Of a DNA stretch of 64,000 bases, positions 22,150-35,316 are shown one piece after another. Each line of letters opens with the position of its first letter. Positions within the stretch are counted from its first letter, which is position 1. A model generated the notes under the pieces. It was given only the letters and a program-made list of their open reading frames with translations, was not told where the DNA came from and did no database searches. This stretch comes from Micropterus salmoides (lineage: Eukaryota > Chordata > Actinopteri > Centrarchiformes > Centrarchidae), in contig NW_024041373.1 in the NCBI RefSeq assembly GCF_014851395.1, forward strand, positions 20,840,750 through 20,904,749. The letters are read 5' to 3'. Position numbers and translations under genes: made by a program.

Positions 22150-25100
22150 AAATACATACAAAGGGAAAATTCAACATTTTGGGAATTACAATTTCAAATT
22201 GTCTTTTTTATGTTTCAGTTTTTGTACGGATTACACTAACGAGATGCAACATGTTAATTAGTTAGCTAGAGGTGCTGATAGGCTGGTAGGATTTCACCCC
22301 ATCTTTCCAATATTTGTGCTAAGCTAAGTTAGCCAGCTGCTGGCGGTAGATCACATTAAGTGTTCCATTTTTGTCTGCTCTTTTTGGTATGTCTGAGATA
22401 AAAGTTGACATAATAGTTTGAGAAAATGTGTGTGAACCTTTCAAGGAAACTTTAAATTATATTTCCAAAATCCCAACAGATGTTGAGGAGTGGTCTTCTC
22501 AAATGTGCACAGGAGAGCTCAGTGTACATGCAGAAACTGAGTTTCAACAATTATTTTGAACAATAGATATCACTCATATACGCTCACAAGAGCATCAGTT
22601 TATCTCGAACTGTCCTGTTCTCTTCGATCCAGCAGGAGAGCTGCAGGGAGAGCACAAGATGAATGGCCCCATCCATATGTGCATATGTCCATATTGCAGG
22701 AATCAAGGGATTGCAGAGGTGACATAGTGGTTACAGCAACCTTTTCAGAATCCAAAGGTCATAAGGCAAGTCAAGTGAATGTGATTTATTTAGCCCAAAG
22801 TCACAATGGGGTCTCAGTTTGTGCAATATTTGACATTCTCTAGCCTTAGACCCTCAATTCATGGGGAAATGTGTAATTAGTTGAAGAGTTTCAGAAAAAT
22901 TTTTCAAGTTAAGTTTTTAACAAAGTGAACCATTGGAATGCTTGTTGTTTCCCTCTGTTTCCAGCCCAGCTAGGCTAACCGCTTGCAAGTTGTACAGTAA
23001 TGACTGAACAGATACGAGAGTTTATCAATCTTATCATAACATGTGGAACGACAACTTTTAACTCAAGTCAAAATCTGAAAGTTTCCAGAGATACCAAACA
23101 TGTCATGCAGAGAAATGTGGATGAAATTATGCCCAAGGGTGTAGGGTGGAAAATATGTTTTTTACATCTCAGAGGATACTAAATGAGAAACGTCTGAGAA
23201 ATGTTGGTAAACACTTCAGGCAGGCCATCCTATTGTGTGTGTGTGCACATTTGCATTTTAGTAAGTTTGAAGTCACTCAGAAGGAAAAATAAGCTGAATT
23301 TGCTTTAAATTACCATATTGGTTATTTTGCATCTGGAACGTTTAATCAAGAAAACAGAGACGTTTATCTCAAAATGGTTATCTCCCAAATTTGGCAATCA
23401 GCCATGAGCAGATGGAAAGCCTCACTGACTTGGAAAACTGCTGGTGAATAGTAGTGAGTGTCTAGGTGGACTCAATGAATGATGAATTTAAAGCACAGCT
23501 CCACCGCAATGAAGATTAATTATTTAATATAGTTTTAAGGAGGTATGACAGAGAGACTCAGAGAGAGAGGGCCAAATAGAAGTAATGAGTGTGGGGGGGG
23601 TTTGCAGCACCGAAGCAGTGCTCTGCAGTAGTTTTTTTTCTTCAGTAGGACTGATAAATGACGAGAGATGACAGCTCCAGAACACTGACTTCTCTCGCTG
23701 TATGCTGTATACACTGATGTCAAATGAAAAATCTACCCTCTTCAATATTACATTTCAGCTAAAACAAACTTGTAAGCCAAGAATGACACCCAGTCCCTGT
23801 CAAATGTAAACATGAACTATAAAAAAAATGTTATTAATTGTGTGTCTTTAAATTGGTGTCTTTAAATTGGTGGGTTGGAATTTGATTCAGTTGGGCATTT
23901 GTTCACTGTTTTATTGAATATGGTGTGCAAGTTATAATCACACAGCTTGCCTTGACATGGTCCGTGTTTCCCAGAGTCTCTGCAACGGAGGTCACAATTT
24001 GTGAACAAAAATTTATAGAAGTCTTTCTTTTAGCTCTTAATATATTTTAGTATATCCCCTCTTTATTCTGTATAATATTTTGCATGATAATATGGTTGAT
24101 AATAAATATGCTGCAGAAGGCTGATTCATTACCAAAATCGACAAAAGATTACCATATAAAACAGTGTATGTTGCAACATTTTGCTAACATTTTAACCCTA
24201 TTAAAATAATAAAATTCAGTTAAGTCCAGTGAAGAAAAAAACACCAGAAATCCTTTGTGTGCATGCGTGTGTGTGTGTGTGTGTGTGTTTCTGTGTGTCT
24301 CTGCATGTATTGTTTTATCCATGGATCACGTACCTGGTTGTTATAAAGTTATCTCATTTGAAAGCAGCACTTAATTCCAGGCTGGTTGAGCACAACTGAG
24401 TGTTTTTTAATGGATGTGTTGACTGAGAGCACAAACCTTTAGAGAAATGTGTCCAATTAAATGAGAAACACTGTGCACACTATTTTTCAAAACAGTCTGA
24501 ACTTGAGCTGTAACTTTAAAATGATCAACTACCACAGAAACACATTTACATTTCTAAGCGTTCTTTATTTTCAGCTCCCTGTAACTGAAACAAGTTAGGT
24601 GAAAAATGCTGTATTCTGCCTCTACACCTCTCAGGGTGAAACTAATTGTCCTGTGTGGGCTAGACTGTGACCATGGACCTGCTCCACACCTCCATATCTC
24701 GTGTTTAATTTATTTGAGTTCTACATTGCACTTTGACAAGGCTGTAGCATTGAAACATAACAGTTTCCCATAGTTTGGAGACCCATTAATCTTCCAAAGG
24801 GTTTCAGCACTTCCCATTTTATTACTGCATGTACGAGGACGTTCGTTGCTGATTATATCAATTAACCATCTGCTCCACTGTGTAGTCTGAACATCAGTAT
24901 CACAATATGCTTCCGTTTTAGCATCGGAACAAAGTAATAATGGTTTGTGTTTGTCTCCGAAGCAGAGAAACTCAGGCTTTGTTCCCACTGAGGTTATAAA
25001 CTGTATCTCCATCGACGAGAGAAAATTATTTCTTCTTGCTGCTGCTGCTTAGCAGCAAGAAGTTTACACCTTCAACTATTTTTTAGAAACACTTTTTCTG

Positions 25101-26095
25101 TAAAAGAATAATCACTCGGAGGACTGGAGGGTATGTGTGGAGAGAAAATATTGTTCTGTTTCTATTTGATAAAATGCCACAGTGTTGGAGACTATACATT
25201 TTTTGATGTCCTTTTAATCTCCTTCTGACTGTCTCCCTCTCAGAAACATACTGTAATTTACACTGTTGGATTCATCAGTCATAGGATATATTATTCATTA
25301 AAGCCTCCTGCTGTAAGTGGACATAAGTATAATGAGAAAAATGTGTCAGCGCTTTACAATCTTTAGAGCCCTTAACAATCCATTCATACTTTCTCATTGT
25401 TGTAAAGCATATTCACAGTACGCCATCGCCATGACTCTCACATACTGTAATAACAATACCTATACTATCTATATTTAGTCCTTCCCTATAATTAAGAATA
25501 ACCTTCTTGCTAATCTAAAAAGTGACATAATAAAGTAAAGTTGCAATGTAAATGCAAATAGGAGTTACTGAACCCAGGGAAGTGGGTACAAACCACTTTT
25601 ATACAGTAAAAAAACCCTCCCCGCTTTCCTCATTAATACTTACAGCTATATCATACCATACACATCTGATATAATATAGAAATATAAAATACCAGGAATA
25701 TTGCACCTACAGCTTGGCAGGCTTTTGTCAGTCAGGCCTCAGGACAGCAGCGTGTAGAGACTCTGTGGTAGGCAGTGGTGAAATCCTGTGAAAGGGCAAT
25801 TTCAGAGCTGTCACATCTCACTGTGATAAGACACCTACCAGGTAACTGCAACAATTTTTAGTTTGAATCCAGCCTGGTGCCATTGTTGCCTTTCCCCACT
25901 ACCAATCCCTTTGTCTGTGTCAAAGAAAGCCGAAATGCCATGAAAAGCCATCTTTAAACAACATGAAATTATGTTTTCATTTCCTTTTGGACAATTGCCT
26001 ATTAAAATGAAAATTTATTAAAGATATGGGTTTAGCTGAAACAACTATGATCTCACATACAATAAGAGGTGGTACGCAAATAGAGTATTGTTCAA
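22150..26095. other. gene-free stretch
   Basis: No exon recognised. Minor pieces: 22158-22345 resembles the element family of 11138 and 60379 (GCTAAGCTAAGTTAGCCAGC); 22755-22860 resembles a fish repeat (GTGATTTATTTAGCCCAAAG, then CCTTAGACCCTCAATTCA); a 14-bp tandem duplication lies at 23843-23870; (GT)n at 24266-24288; a 12-bp hairpin lies at 25032-25062 (CTTCTTGCTGCT with loop GCTGCTT). Confidence 0.5.
24266..24288. repeat. (GT)n microsatellite
   Basis: Pure GT run. Confidence 0.95.
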
Positions 26096-26099
26096 GATA

Positions 26100-26392
26100 A
26101 TGGTCTGTACTATGTATGTATATAGCGCCTTTCTAGTCTTCCAACCACTCAAAGTGCTTTTTCACATTCACCCATTCACACACAGAGACTTAACAGAGGC
26201 TAAGTTGCCAACTACTCATTAGAAACAGAAATTAACATTCACACACCGAAGGAACAGCTATACTGACTGGGGTTCAGTATCTTGTGCAAGGACACTTTGA
26301 CATGCAGACTGAAGGAACCACGGGATTGAACTGCTGAGCTGTGTGATTAGTGAGCAACCTGTTCTAACTCCTGAGCTACAGCCGCCTCAACA
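26100..26392 (-). mobile_element. tRNA-headed SINE with L2-like tail
   Basis: On the minus strand the element begins near 26392 with GGCGGCTGTAGCTCAGGAGT, which contains a Pol III A-box (TGTAGCTCAGG). About 45 bp on it has a B-box-like AGTTCAATCCC (canonical GGTTCGATCCC, so diverged). The body contains CAAAGTGTCCTTGCACAAGA and ends with GAAAGGCGCTATATACATAC near 26125-26108. The end resembles the L2-type tail at 8520-8560, consistent with a SINE copied by L2-type machinery. It is a diverged copy and not a functional tRNA gene. Confidence 0.8.
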
Positions 26393-26639
26393 GGAAGTCA
26401 AGTTTGCAAGTTTAACTTTGTGTAACTTTTTAACAGAGAGACAGATTTACTAAGCAATACACCATAGAATCTGTTTTACAAGATCTATGTCTACAATCCT
26501 GTGGTAAATATCACAGGAACACAAAAATTACCTCAGGAAATGGTATTTTAGTGAGTTGTAATTAATGAGCTGCTGTCTCAGGAATCAGGAACTAAATACA
26601 AACATATTGTGGCAAGAAATTCATTGAGAACATTTTGAG

Positions 26640-27170
26640 AGTCTTGTTGAACTTGCCATGCTAACATCTCTGGGGCTGTACTAAAGCACATGTTGTTTCC
26701 TGTATTTTGAGCTAAATGCTATTTACAGAGTATGCCTATAATGTTTTCCATATTCACCATCTTAATTTTGTGTCTAACGTTTGCTAATAAGTACTAAACA
26801 CAAAGTACAGCTGAGGCTATAGGAAATGTAAGTTGTTTTCCAGGTGGTATTTAGTCACAAACCAAACAATTGGATAAATTTAAATTTTGACCTGATGAAG
26901 GCACTAGAAGAAAATTTAAGGGATTCAATTTATTACAATTTATTGTGAGCGTGACATGAATGCCTGAACCAAGTATTATCACAATCCATCAAAAAATACT
27001 AAAAGTGAGAACCTCATGGTGGCGCTACAGGAAAAGGAAAAACATTGTATGAGAAACATGAATATCTGTGAAAATCCTCTGATAGCCTAGTTGTTGAGAT
27101 ATTTCAGTCTGAACCAAAGAGGTGGACCAACTGACATTACAATCCCTAGAACCACATTGCTAGTGCAGCT
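26640..27170 (-). repeat. dispersed 'TGTTAGCAT' family, long minus copy
   Basis: Reverse-complement landmarks of the plus copy at 52965: TGACATGAATGCCTGAACCA, ATCACAATCCATCAAAAAAT, CCTCATGGTGGCGCTACAGG, TAGTTGTTGAGATATTTCAG then TCTGAACCAAAG. It spans over 500 bp with GCTAACAT words on its left. Long and recognisable, with no coding capacity. Confidence 0.7.
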
Positions 27171-27174
27171 AAAA

Positions 27175-28385
27175 AGATGGACAACAACGGTCTGACATGA
27201 GTTCAGTTGAAATCACTGTTTGTATAAGTATGATAAGTAACGACTCAGACTGAATAGAAAAAGAAAACGTAGTTCAAGACAGTGTTGGGCTACTGCAAGT
27301 GGTATTGTAATATGCAGACTGCAGTCTCTATGAGGGTAAATTGAATTTTGCTAAAAATTTCTACGTATAAGCTGCAGCTACGTGTAAACTGCAGTTTTAC
27401 AGCTGGGTCATGCCCAGACAGAGGAGTATCAAGCCTTATATTATCTACCCTTCTCGTGAAAAAAGTATAAACATGTCACACTCGCCTGGGCAGGCTTCAA
27501 ATCAATCACTGTGGAAAAGGGCTATAGTGACTGCTGAATGCATTACTGAACCAGAGCTTTTGAATGTGACAGATTTGGTGAGAGGCAGCTCTTGCATCTT
27601 TAACAGCCATCTAATTTCTTTTTCATGAGTTTTTTCTTTCCTCTTCAGTGTAATTTAGAACATTAAAATTCAGAATATGCTCTCATCTCCATGCTGAGCT
27701 GTTGAGGGGAGGTAAGACATGTGAACCAGATTTTAATTGCATATATTAAATACAAAAATGTGGTACAAATACTCTTACACAGCTATTAGAACAATGATAC
27801 AGTAAGTCTGTGTCCGTATCTAGTGTTTATTGAATTTACGTTCAACAAATTATTATGTCACCCTCTTTTTACTTGCTTATTTCTTGATGTAGATTTAACT
27901 CACTTCCCCTTTGATTTTGTTTATGCACTCAGACTCAGTCAGGCACGATCATTGTTTTTCCGGGAGAGAATGCACGCACAGAAGAAACCAGACGCTTTCT
28001 GTTGTTGTGAGCAATTGATTTGCCCAATCTGTTCTGCTCTTCCAAATGTGCATTCACTCCTCATGCTTTGTCTGTGATACTTTCAGACAACCGGAGAGGT
28101 ACCATAAGCATGGCTGCTGGCTCCAAACAGCATGTCTGCCCCTCTCTGTACGTCCATCTGTCTTTCACCTCGTTCCTTTGTATCTCGCTGATCCTCACAC
28201 ACATCCACACAAACAGCCGTCAAATGAATTAACTCCAGAAAAGCCCCAGATGGCTGTCTCGGCTTGATAGATCACACAAACACATTGACCACAGGGTGAA
28301 AGATAACTCCACTGACATGTCTTAAAGCAGCAACGGTATTAGGGTCTACAGGTTAATTAGTGATTGAGGGGATAAACATCTTCTC
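27175..28385. other. gene-free stretch
   Basis: No exon or element recognised. Open frames at 27410-27628 and 27823-28267 have no family similarity and overlap each other in several frames. Confidence 0.45.
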
Positions 28386-28389
28386 TTAT

Positions 28390-28565
28390 AGCCACGCCAG
28401 TGGCAATGTCGGTCTGTTGGTCCAGACTGAAATATAACTGTTACATGGATTGCCATGATATTTTGCACACTCATGATATTCTACTATTCATATATTGCCA
28501 CCACCAGGTCCAAGTTTTCACTTATTCAGTGTAAAATCTCAACATCTACGAGATGGATTGTGTTG
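28390..28565 (+). repeat. dispersed 'TGTTAGCAT' family, fragment
   Basis: GTCGGTCTGTTGGTCCAGAC followed by TGAAATATAACTG and ATGGATTGCCATGATATTTT matches the plus copy at 52990-53060 (TGGTCCAGACTGAAATATCT). Confidence 0.65.
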
Positions 28566-28569
28566 CGTT

Positions 28570-29240
28570 TTTTTTCAGATTTTGAGAAAGGAGAGGCTGG
28601 ATCCGATGAAAATTAACAAGAAAATTTAATAAAAAATAGGTGAATACAAGATGGCATTACAGAACAAACAACAAAACAAAAACACTGCAGTGGACTGGAA
28701 AGTTGTTCCTCTTTTCAGATTTACAGCTTACAGTCCTGATTCTCGCAAAATGAATTGTTAATATCCTCCAGGTATGTGGGCGGGTCTTTTCCTCCAAATG
28801 GCCCAGGACCATAGCCATTGGTCGTTTGGTTACTTCTTCGTCACCCAATTAGGAAGGGTGTACCTTACTGCTCTATGTTACTTTTGGTCGAACAAAAGAG
28901 CGCCAATTCCCAGACGTGAAACCCCCTTCAATCTACAGGAATAAACAGTCTTTTGCTCTAAACTAATCATGGAGAACAACAGGGCTTGTCTACAAAATGG
29001 TTGACACCCTATCTTAAGTGTCAATGAAACAGTCAAAAAACTGTCCTTCTGGCACTAAACAAAGAGGTCTCCGTCTTCTTTACATTACAAAGAGGATATA
29101 AACAATGGTTTAATCAACATTCTAATGCAATCGTTTGGCCTAAAATCCTGCAGGTTTACATTTGAAGGAAAGCACTGAAACACTGGAGTACATTAAGTTT
29201 GTTGTAACTTTTTAAAACTCAACAATTGCCACAAAAGTTT
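28570..29240. other. gene-free stretch
   Basis: Unassigned sequence. The Pro/Thr-rich minus open frame at 28657-28848 matches nothing I know. Confidence 0.4.
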
Positions 29241-29249
29241 CTACATTCA

Positions 29250-29550
29250 TGTTTCCCATGACATATCCAAATCACTTTAGTGAGTCCCTAATTTTTCTTT
29301 TAGCATTATCATCAGGTCAAAAATTCCAATGTGTTCAAGTTTGTAGCTAGTGCTAATAAGCAAACATTAGCATGCCAACACGCTAAACTAGGATAGCAAA
29401 CATGGTAAAATTTGACCTCCTAAACAGCATGGCCATTGTTAGCATGTTAGCATGCTGACATTAGCATTTAGCACTACCCTGCCTAAGTAGGCCATAGCCT
29501 TACAGAGCTGCTTGCATGGCTGTAGACTCTAAGGGTCACCTCACGGTTGA
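29250..29550 (+). repeat. dispersed 'TGTTAGCAT' family, long plus copy
   Basis: Contains GCTAATAAGCAAACATTAGC, GCCATTGTTAGCATGTTAGC, ATGCTGACATTAGCATTTAG, and ends with GCATGGCTGTAGACTCT. Best-preserved copy of this half of the family in the window. Confidence 0.7.
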
Positions 29551-29554
29551 ACAG

Positions 29555-30684
29555 AACTAGTTTGTATCACATGTCGTCCAGCCAGGTCAAAAGTCAGAAG
29601 TGTTTACAGTTGTTCCGTACTGGAAGGCGGGGTGAAAAGCAGCTGTCAAAGAGAGAGTTGAGACTTGATAATTGTTTAAACACCCAAAAAGTGATTGTCT
29701 AAAGAATGAAAAATGACGGCTTGAGAAGAGAAGTTCCAACCCTTCTCGTCACCGCACACCTGGTCAATCGCCACATAAAGTGGATGTGAATAATCGACTG
29801 TCAGTTTTGGAAAGTTACAGAAATTGTCGCAGGCAGTGAGGGGTGGTTTCCACAGGCATTCCGACTAGCAGTTCTGTTAAAAGCATCGCGGCCCCGTAAA
29901 TGTTGTTTCCCTCTTTCTGTTTCTCAAACTAACATCCACATGCACAACCACCTATACTGATTCCTTTACAAACACAGATGCTCGCACACTCATTTCTTGC
30001 TTAATCACAACCCATAACATGTGCATGAGTATATAAATTCAGAAATGTGTTCTCGCACAGATATGTGTTCCCACGTCTTGTTTATTAAACGTTTCCCTCT
30101 ATCTTCTCACTGCTGCATGTTTGAGAGCCACAATGAAGCAGAGCCATACTTCTGTTGCTCTCAACCTTTTCACAAGCAAATAAGTGCAACACTCCACAGT
30201 GCACGAAGAAAAGAGTTGATGCACTTCAGATCCCCATTAATTAGCCAACGGTGTCAAGGAACACACATATGTTCCATCTTGGCTTCTCTCTCATGACCTT
30301 TTCAACATCCTCTCTCTAGAGAGCCCCATTTCTTCATATCTAAATACTGAGTGTGTCAGATGCATAAAACTGGAGGATTAGCAGACATAAATCAACAGGT
30401 TATGTACATCCATTCCAGTAAATTTTTAATGCAGTGCTCACTTTTGTCCTTTTATAAATGGCTCTGCCTTAAGAATCAATTTGAAAAGCACCAAACCAGG
30501 AGCTGGCCGTCTTTATGCACCCTTGTCTGTTATGTTAGCAAACAAAATGTGTTATTTGTCAGACAAAAGACTCTAATTGTCACTTTAACAGTAATAATGT
30601 TCTTGTAATTTTCTTTAATGCACACACACACACACACACAGATTTGTCACTGCTGCATCAGAACACTGTGTGCGTGTGTGAGAG

Positions 30685-30739
<55 letters not shown>

Positions 30740-32145
30740 AAACAGAGATTTGGTGCCCCCCTGTGTTAATGGTAGGAAAATATAGTTGAACAGGAGATTC
30801 TCTGCTTCACGTTCACGCTGCAGATGCATGTTGACTCAGTGAAACATCCAATAAAAAACAGAGAGAGACTAATTCAGATGTTCTCAGCAATAATGATTTA
30901 TTCTTGAAAGTGTGACTTTGACTGAGTAGATGACGCGTGAATGTGTAAGCTACAAAAAAAAGTATAACAAAGTCAGAAAAGGATGGTGTGCCTTCTTACA
31001 CAGAGCTCTGATAATATACAGAGATAAATGAACAAATGAGTGGATTTATTGATAGAAACTGTACTCAGCAGTTAAGTGTTGACTGAAACAACAGTCATGA
31101 CTGAAATTATTAATCTTGTTCGGCAGTTTCTAGTATTGGTTTCAATTATACCTTTAGCTTTGGATTCTGCAGTACTTTGCTGCAGCTGTGACAACACCCA
31201 TTTACAGGTCTTGCCACCTGACTTCAAACAAAATGATTGCCAATTTAAAACAGATCACAACGAAGATGTTTTCATAATCTGTCTCTGAAGAATCTTCATT
31301 TCACATTTCAGCATTTTCTACATCATGAAAAACCGGCACAGTCTCAGCTGATTTGTTGGAGTGATCCATACAGCCCTGTGCAGGTTATTTCTTCTGTTTG
31401 TTTAACAGTCATGTACCAGGAGAGCAGAAAACAGTCTATTGTAGATATTAATTGTGTATTTCCATGTTCCTGCTGATAAGTGTCACTAAATTTATAAACA
31501 ACAACCACATAGCCACATGCAAATATATATAATGCACTCTAAGACTATGCTGTATAGTTGTTATAAAAAATGGCAAATATATATACATCATAAAGGATGA
31601 TAAGCTCGTTATAAATTCACTGAATAGGCACACTACTATTTATCAATTTTATTTGTAGGCTATAGCACATTTCATAACCAGGTAAACTCAATGTGCTTCA
31701 GAGTGAAACAGCAAATGTTAAACAAATGAGATACAAAACACAATAGAAGGATATATATGAAGAATCAAGAGGAATAATGCAAAATAGTATGTGATTTGAT
31801 TTGACAGAAGTGACACCCTCTTGTAAAATGTTGTAACAATAAATGTATGTAGCCTAACATTGCTGAAGAGACTCTTTCTTACAGAAATTGCTCTGATGCA
31901 AAACAAGCTTGTGTGAGTTTATGGAGGCGTTTTTTTAAATTCTTTACGGGTTTATAACCTGAGGATAAATGTCCTCTAGGATGAATAGTGGCCAATACCA
32001 CCTTACTGAGATTCTCTTTCTCCAAGACAGGTGATGAATTTGTGTTGTGGAAAAGTTTTCTATTGAATAAACTCAATGCAGCTAGTTTTTAAATGTAAAT
32101 ATTCTGTGTTTGGAGCTTAGTTGTTTTACAGCAGAGATGTAATGT
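29555..32145. other. gene-free stretch upstream of the RGS gene
   Basis: No exon recognised. Holds (CA)n at 30620-30640, a 58-bp (GA)n run at 30679-30736, and a possible repeat fragment at 31638-31700 (ATTTTATTTGTAGGCTATAG CACATTTCATAACC). Confidence 0.5.
30679..30736. repeat. (GA)n microsatellite
   Basis: Nearly uninterrupted GA run of about 28 units, with a (CA)n run 40 bp upstream. Confidence 0.96.
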
Positions 32146-32149
32146 GACC

Positions 32150-32408
32150 CTCCGTGCATTAAACTGTGTGTGGAGCCTCAGCAGTGCATCTTCTGCAGGC
32201 ACAGAGCAGCAGTGGCAGCGCGCCTGCGCAGTGCATCCAGGGGCTCTGGCTCGGCGGCGTTCGGTGCTGAAGTGGGGCGGATGGCAGAAAAACAGCGGCG
32301 ATGGACATTACACCGCAGGATTCCCATTTACGATGTCGTTAAATAAGCATCTGGACATCACGTTTTCACACCTATCACCCTAGGACACTGACAGCCCAAC
32401 AGAAAGGG
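32150..32408 (+). promoter_or_regulatory. rgs19: GC-rich promoter and probable first non-coding exon
   Basis: Composition changes abruptly to CpG-rich sequence with an NRF1-like site GCGCGCCTGCGCAG at about 32218-32231. A good splice donor follows: GAAAGGG then GTAAGATG, intron starting at 32409. It fits the 5' exon of the gene whose coding exons lie downstream. The transcription start cannot be fixed, and CpG-rich sequence extends to about 32760 inside the intron. Linkage to the leader exon at 34915 is inferred. Confidence 0.5.
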
Positions 32409-34914
32409 GTAAGATGCTGATTATTCTGTGCTAATGCTCCACACGGGCTGTGCTAGCTGACGTTAGCACGGCGCTAGCTCCTGCTCAGCTGCCACCTCCT
32501 CCTCCTCTCACTGCGAGAGATAGCGGATCTGTCGGCTAAAGCTAGCAAGTAGAAAGTGGGTGGTGTTTGATTTATGGACGATTTCGGTGCCGACAGTCAG
32601 CAGTGTGCAGCCCTCTCTCTCTAACAGCTTTATCACTCCGTGGTGTCAGCTGGGAGGGAGATCTGTCTCTCTCTCCTCTCTCTCTCCCGGGCTGCACCGG
32701 ACCTGCAGCGGCTGAGCTCAGATGGTTCGGGCAGCTGCAGGAGAAACCATGCAAAACACCCAGCAGCTAGCCAGCAGAGCTAGTACACAGAGGGAGAGAG
32801 CAGGGTCCGATGAGTCTGACTACTTTTTTAATCTGAAGATATGCACAGGCCTTAAGGCGGATGCAACAGATCCGCGCATCCACTGAAAACTATCTCGTCA
32901 ACTTCTCGTCACTTTAAAGTTAATTTTGCTACTGCTTTAGACTTAGTTAACCCCCAACCCCCTCCTCCCCTCCCATTTTCCTCTGCTGTCATGCATTGGA
33001 AAGAGATCACGTAGTGCACAGCTGAGGGAGCACCCACACTGCAGTTTCCCATGGGTGTGTTGAGTCAGAGGAGCCCAGGTGATGATGCCACTACATCTCA
33101 TTCAGCCTTTTCATTCAGAGAGGTTTCATAGATTACCAGCAGGCTTATCAACGTATTTGAGATCGTTGTTATGTGCTTGTAGGGTGGAGATTTTTACTTG
33201 AAGATGTATCTATGTATAACATTGAAACTCAGAGTACTAGTGTCTACAGTGGCCGGGTTAAGTAGCACTTTAATGATCCCTAAAGACACTGAGTGATATC
33301 TGATTGTTAACAAGGCTGGACCAGACTCAGGCTCCAGCTCAGACATAATACAGAAAGGCATCATAAGGATGCTGCCCCCCCCCCAGCATTTTGGTAATTC
33401 TCTTTCTCTCTTTTTTAGGAACCATGTTACTTAAGTTAATCTGTGGCCGTCTTCCTCCTGGGAACAGGCAGTTAAAACTCTCACACCCAGCAATGCAAAA
33501 TCGTTCATTATACTTTTAACTTACAAGGGACATGTTTGTTTTCAAACCAGTTTAAACTAGCATGACTAGATACAGTATTGATGCTTCTTTCTGTAGAGGA
33601 ATGGTTTTACAGTAGAACAGTATTGAGACAGCGTGCTGTGTCATATAGGAGGGATGGTAGCTACGCTAAGCCATGTGAACTCTTAGCTTTGATTTGTGCT
33701 ACAAGCTCTCACTTGTTGAAGCAAGCTAAAGATAAATGAAATTCAAGTAAGAATTCACAGAAACATAATGGGCCGAGAACCTACTATAAATAAGGATGTT
33801 TAATTGTAAATGTAATTTTAAAGATCACTCAAATGTTTAATAATTTAGAGATTATCTGTACTTTCTTCCGTTCTTCTTCAGTGTCTTTTACTTGCTAATA
33901 GTGATTTTAGTAACATAAAGGGTCTCCAGTATTGAGATCACCATTTCAACACTTGAGCTGCTGTTTTGAGTAAGCAAGTTGTTGGAACAGTAATTCCTAT
34001 ATGAAAACATGCAGCAAGAAAGCAACCACGGAGGCTCTGTAGCCTTCAGTCAGTTTTCCTTCAGGGACACAAACTATAAAATGGCATCTGACTGTGATTG
34101 AGTGTTGGGTTGTGGAACCAGTGATGGGAAAATGTAATGATGATGACAGCATCATCAATCATTTACTGCATTTGGTTCATTTCCTGATTTGGTTTATTTC
34201 ATCTTATTTTGACCACATCCCGTAGCCTCTCACAGATAGTATACTGCTATTGTGTGTATGTTGGCCAATAAGTAACAAGAACATTGTAGAGCAGAAAATA
34301 TATGTTTGAGGCAGTTTAGAAACAGTAGAGGGTTGCACCAAACTATTGTTGTCATTATTGATTAAGCTGTCATTTAATTATTTATTTTTAGAATTTGTTT
34401 AAATTTGAAAAATGCCCAATTACAGTTTTCCAGAGCATATGGAAGCATCTTAAAATAACTTTTTGACAAGAAGAAAACAATAGAGACATGATTAATGATC
34501 AACCGTTGACCAAAATGGTTGAAGAATGATTTTGTTCATTCATTGACTACTTGTTTAGTCATTTAATTGTTTCAGCCCTTAAACAGTGTGGCCTTTACGT
34601 AGTTTGTCCATTAGAAAGCACTGACAGGTTGATTAAGTTTATTATTAATTTATTAAATCACAATTCTGGTGACAAAACTAATTTAAGGGATTCTTTTTTA
34701 AAGTGTTTATGTTGAAAAATGAATATTAGCTGATATTAGATTACATATGTGTTGTGATGCAGTCTGTAGTGTATTGAAAATCAGGTTCTGCTCTCCCTGT
34801 AGCATCTGCCACTGTACACATTATGTAAACAGTGGATATATTAAATGGCTGCACCTTTATTTTACTCGGTGGATAAAATGCTCCTGTCTTTGTTTGCCCC
34901 GTGTGTTTTTTCAG
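32409..34914 (+). other. intron between first exon and leader exon
   Basis: Non-coding. CpG-rich at its start, then ordinary AT-rich sequence with a run of C at 33373-33384 and one MITE at 34328-34580. Confidence 0.45.
34328..34580. mobile_element. hAT-like MITE, 'GGGTTGCA...TTTCAGCCC' family, copy 1
   Basis: Left end AGGGTTGCACCAAACTATTG followed by TTGTCATTATTGATTA; right end GTCATTTAATTGTTTCAGCC then CTT. Same family as 47924-48205 and 49319-49647, whose ends are TAGAGCTG.AA. Non-coding and diverged, no clear target duplication. Confidence 0.65.
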
Positions 34915-35316
34915 ATGCTGTACTTTCACTGCTCCCTGTACTCTCCAGTCCATAAATGACCCTTTCACCGAGATCCACGGCAGCGTAGGAGACGGCGGCG
35001 AGTGAAGCAAAAGGAGCGAGCGAAATAAGGAAACAAGGACAGGAAGCAGACGTTTCACCTCAGCTCTAGTGTCCCTTTCTGTGCCTGTCGGTCAGGGATG
35101 GTGAGAGCAGTAACCTCTCTTCCCTGTGGTGAAAAGAAGCTCCTCGCCTTGCCCTGCGTCTCCAGCAAGCCAAACAGCCTGTCCGTTAGCCAAACAGACA
35201 CTAAGACAGTCCACCAGTCAGCCACTCCGTCAACCAGCCTGCTATTGTCCAGCAACCTATTACCTCACACCATGACTGCTCTGTCTGACCTGTTTTTAGG
35301 AACTCACTAATTCATG
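34915..35316 (+). promoter_or_regulatory. rgs19: leader exon ending on an ATG
   Basis: Acceptor GTGTGTTTTTTCAG ends at 34914 and donor ATTCATG|GTAAGT cuts at 35316/35317. The exon is mostly 5' UTR, but its last three bases are ATG (35314-35316). Splicing to the exon at 40365 puts this ATG in frame with eight codons that lead to the M-R-K-R-Q start typical of this family. An upstream open frame (35098-35310, 70 codons) ends TAA TTC just before it, in the same frame. The exon is GC-richer than the surrounding introns. Confidence 0.6.
35098..35310 (+). promoter_or_regulatory. upstream open reading frame in leader exon
   Basis: A 70-codon frame (MVRAVTSLPCGEKK...) within the leader exon, Ser/Thr/Leu-rich. 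It stops one codon before the terminal ATG of the exon and shares its frame. If transcribed it would be expected to reduce initiation at the main start. No family similarity is apparent, and it may be chance. Confidence 0.35.

Noticed and set aside
26320..26392. tRNA-like sequence on the minus strand
   Set aside because: A- and B-box words are present but it continues into a SINE body; no proper cloverleaf expected.
28570..28960. Possible LTR-like fragment
   Set aside because: No paired repeat, primer-binding site or coding motif found.
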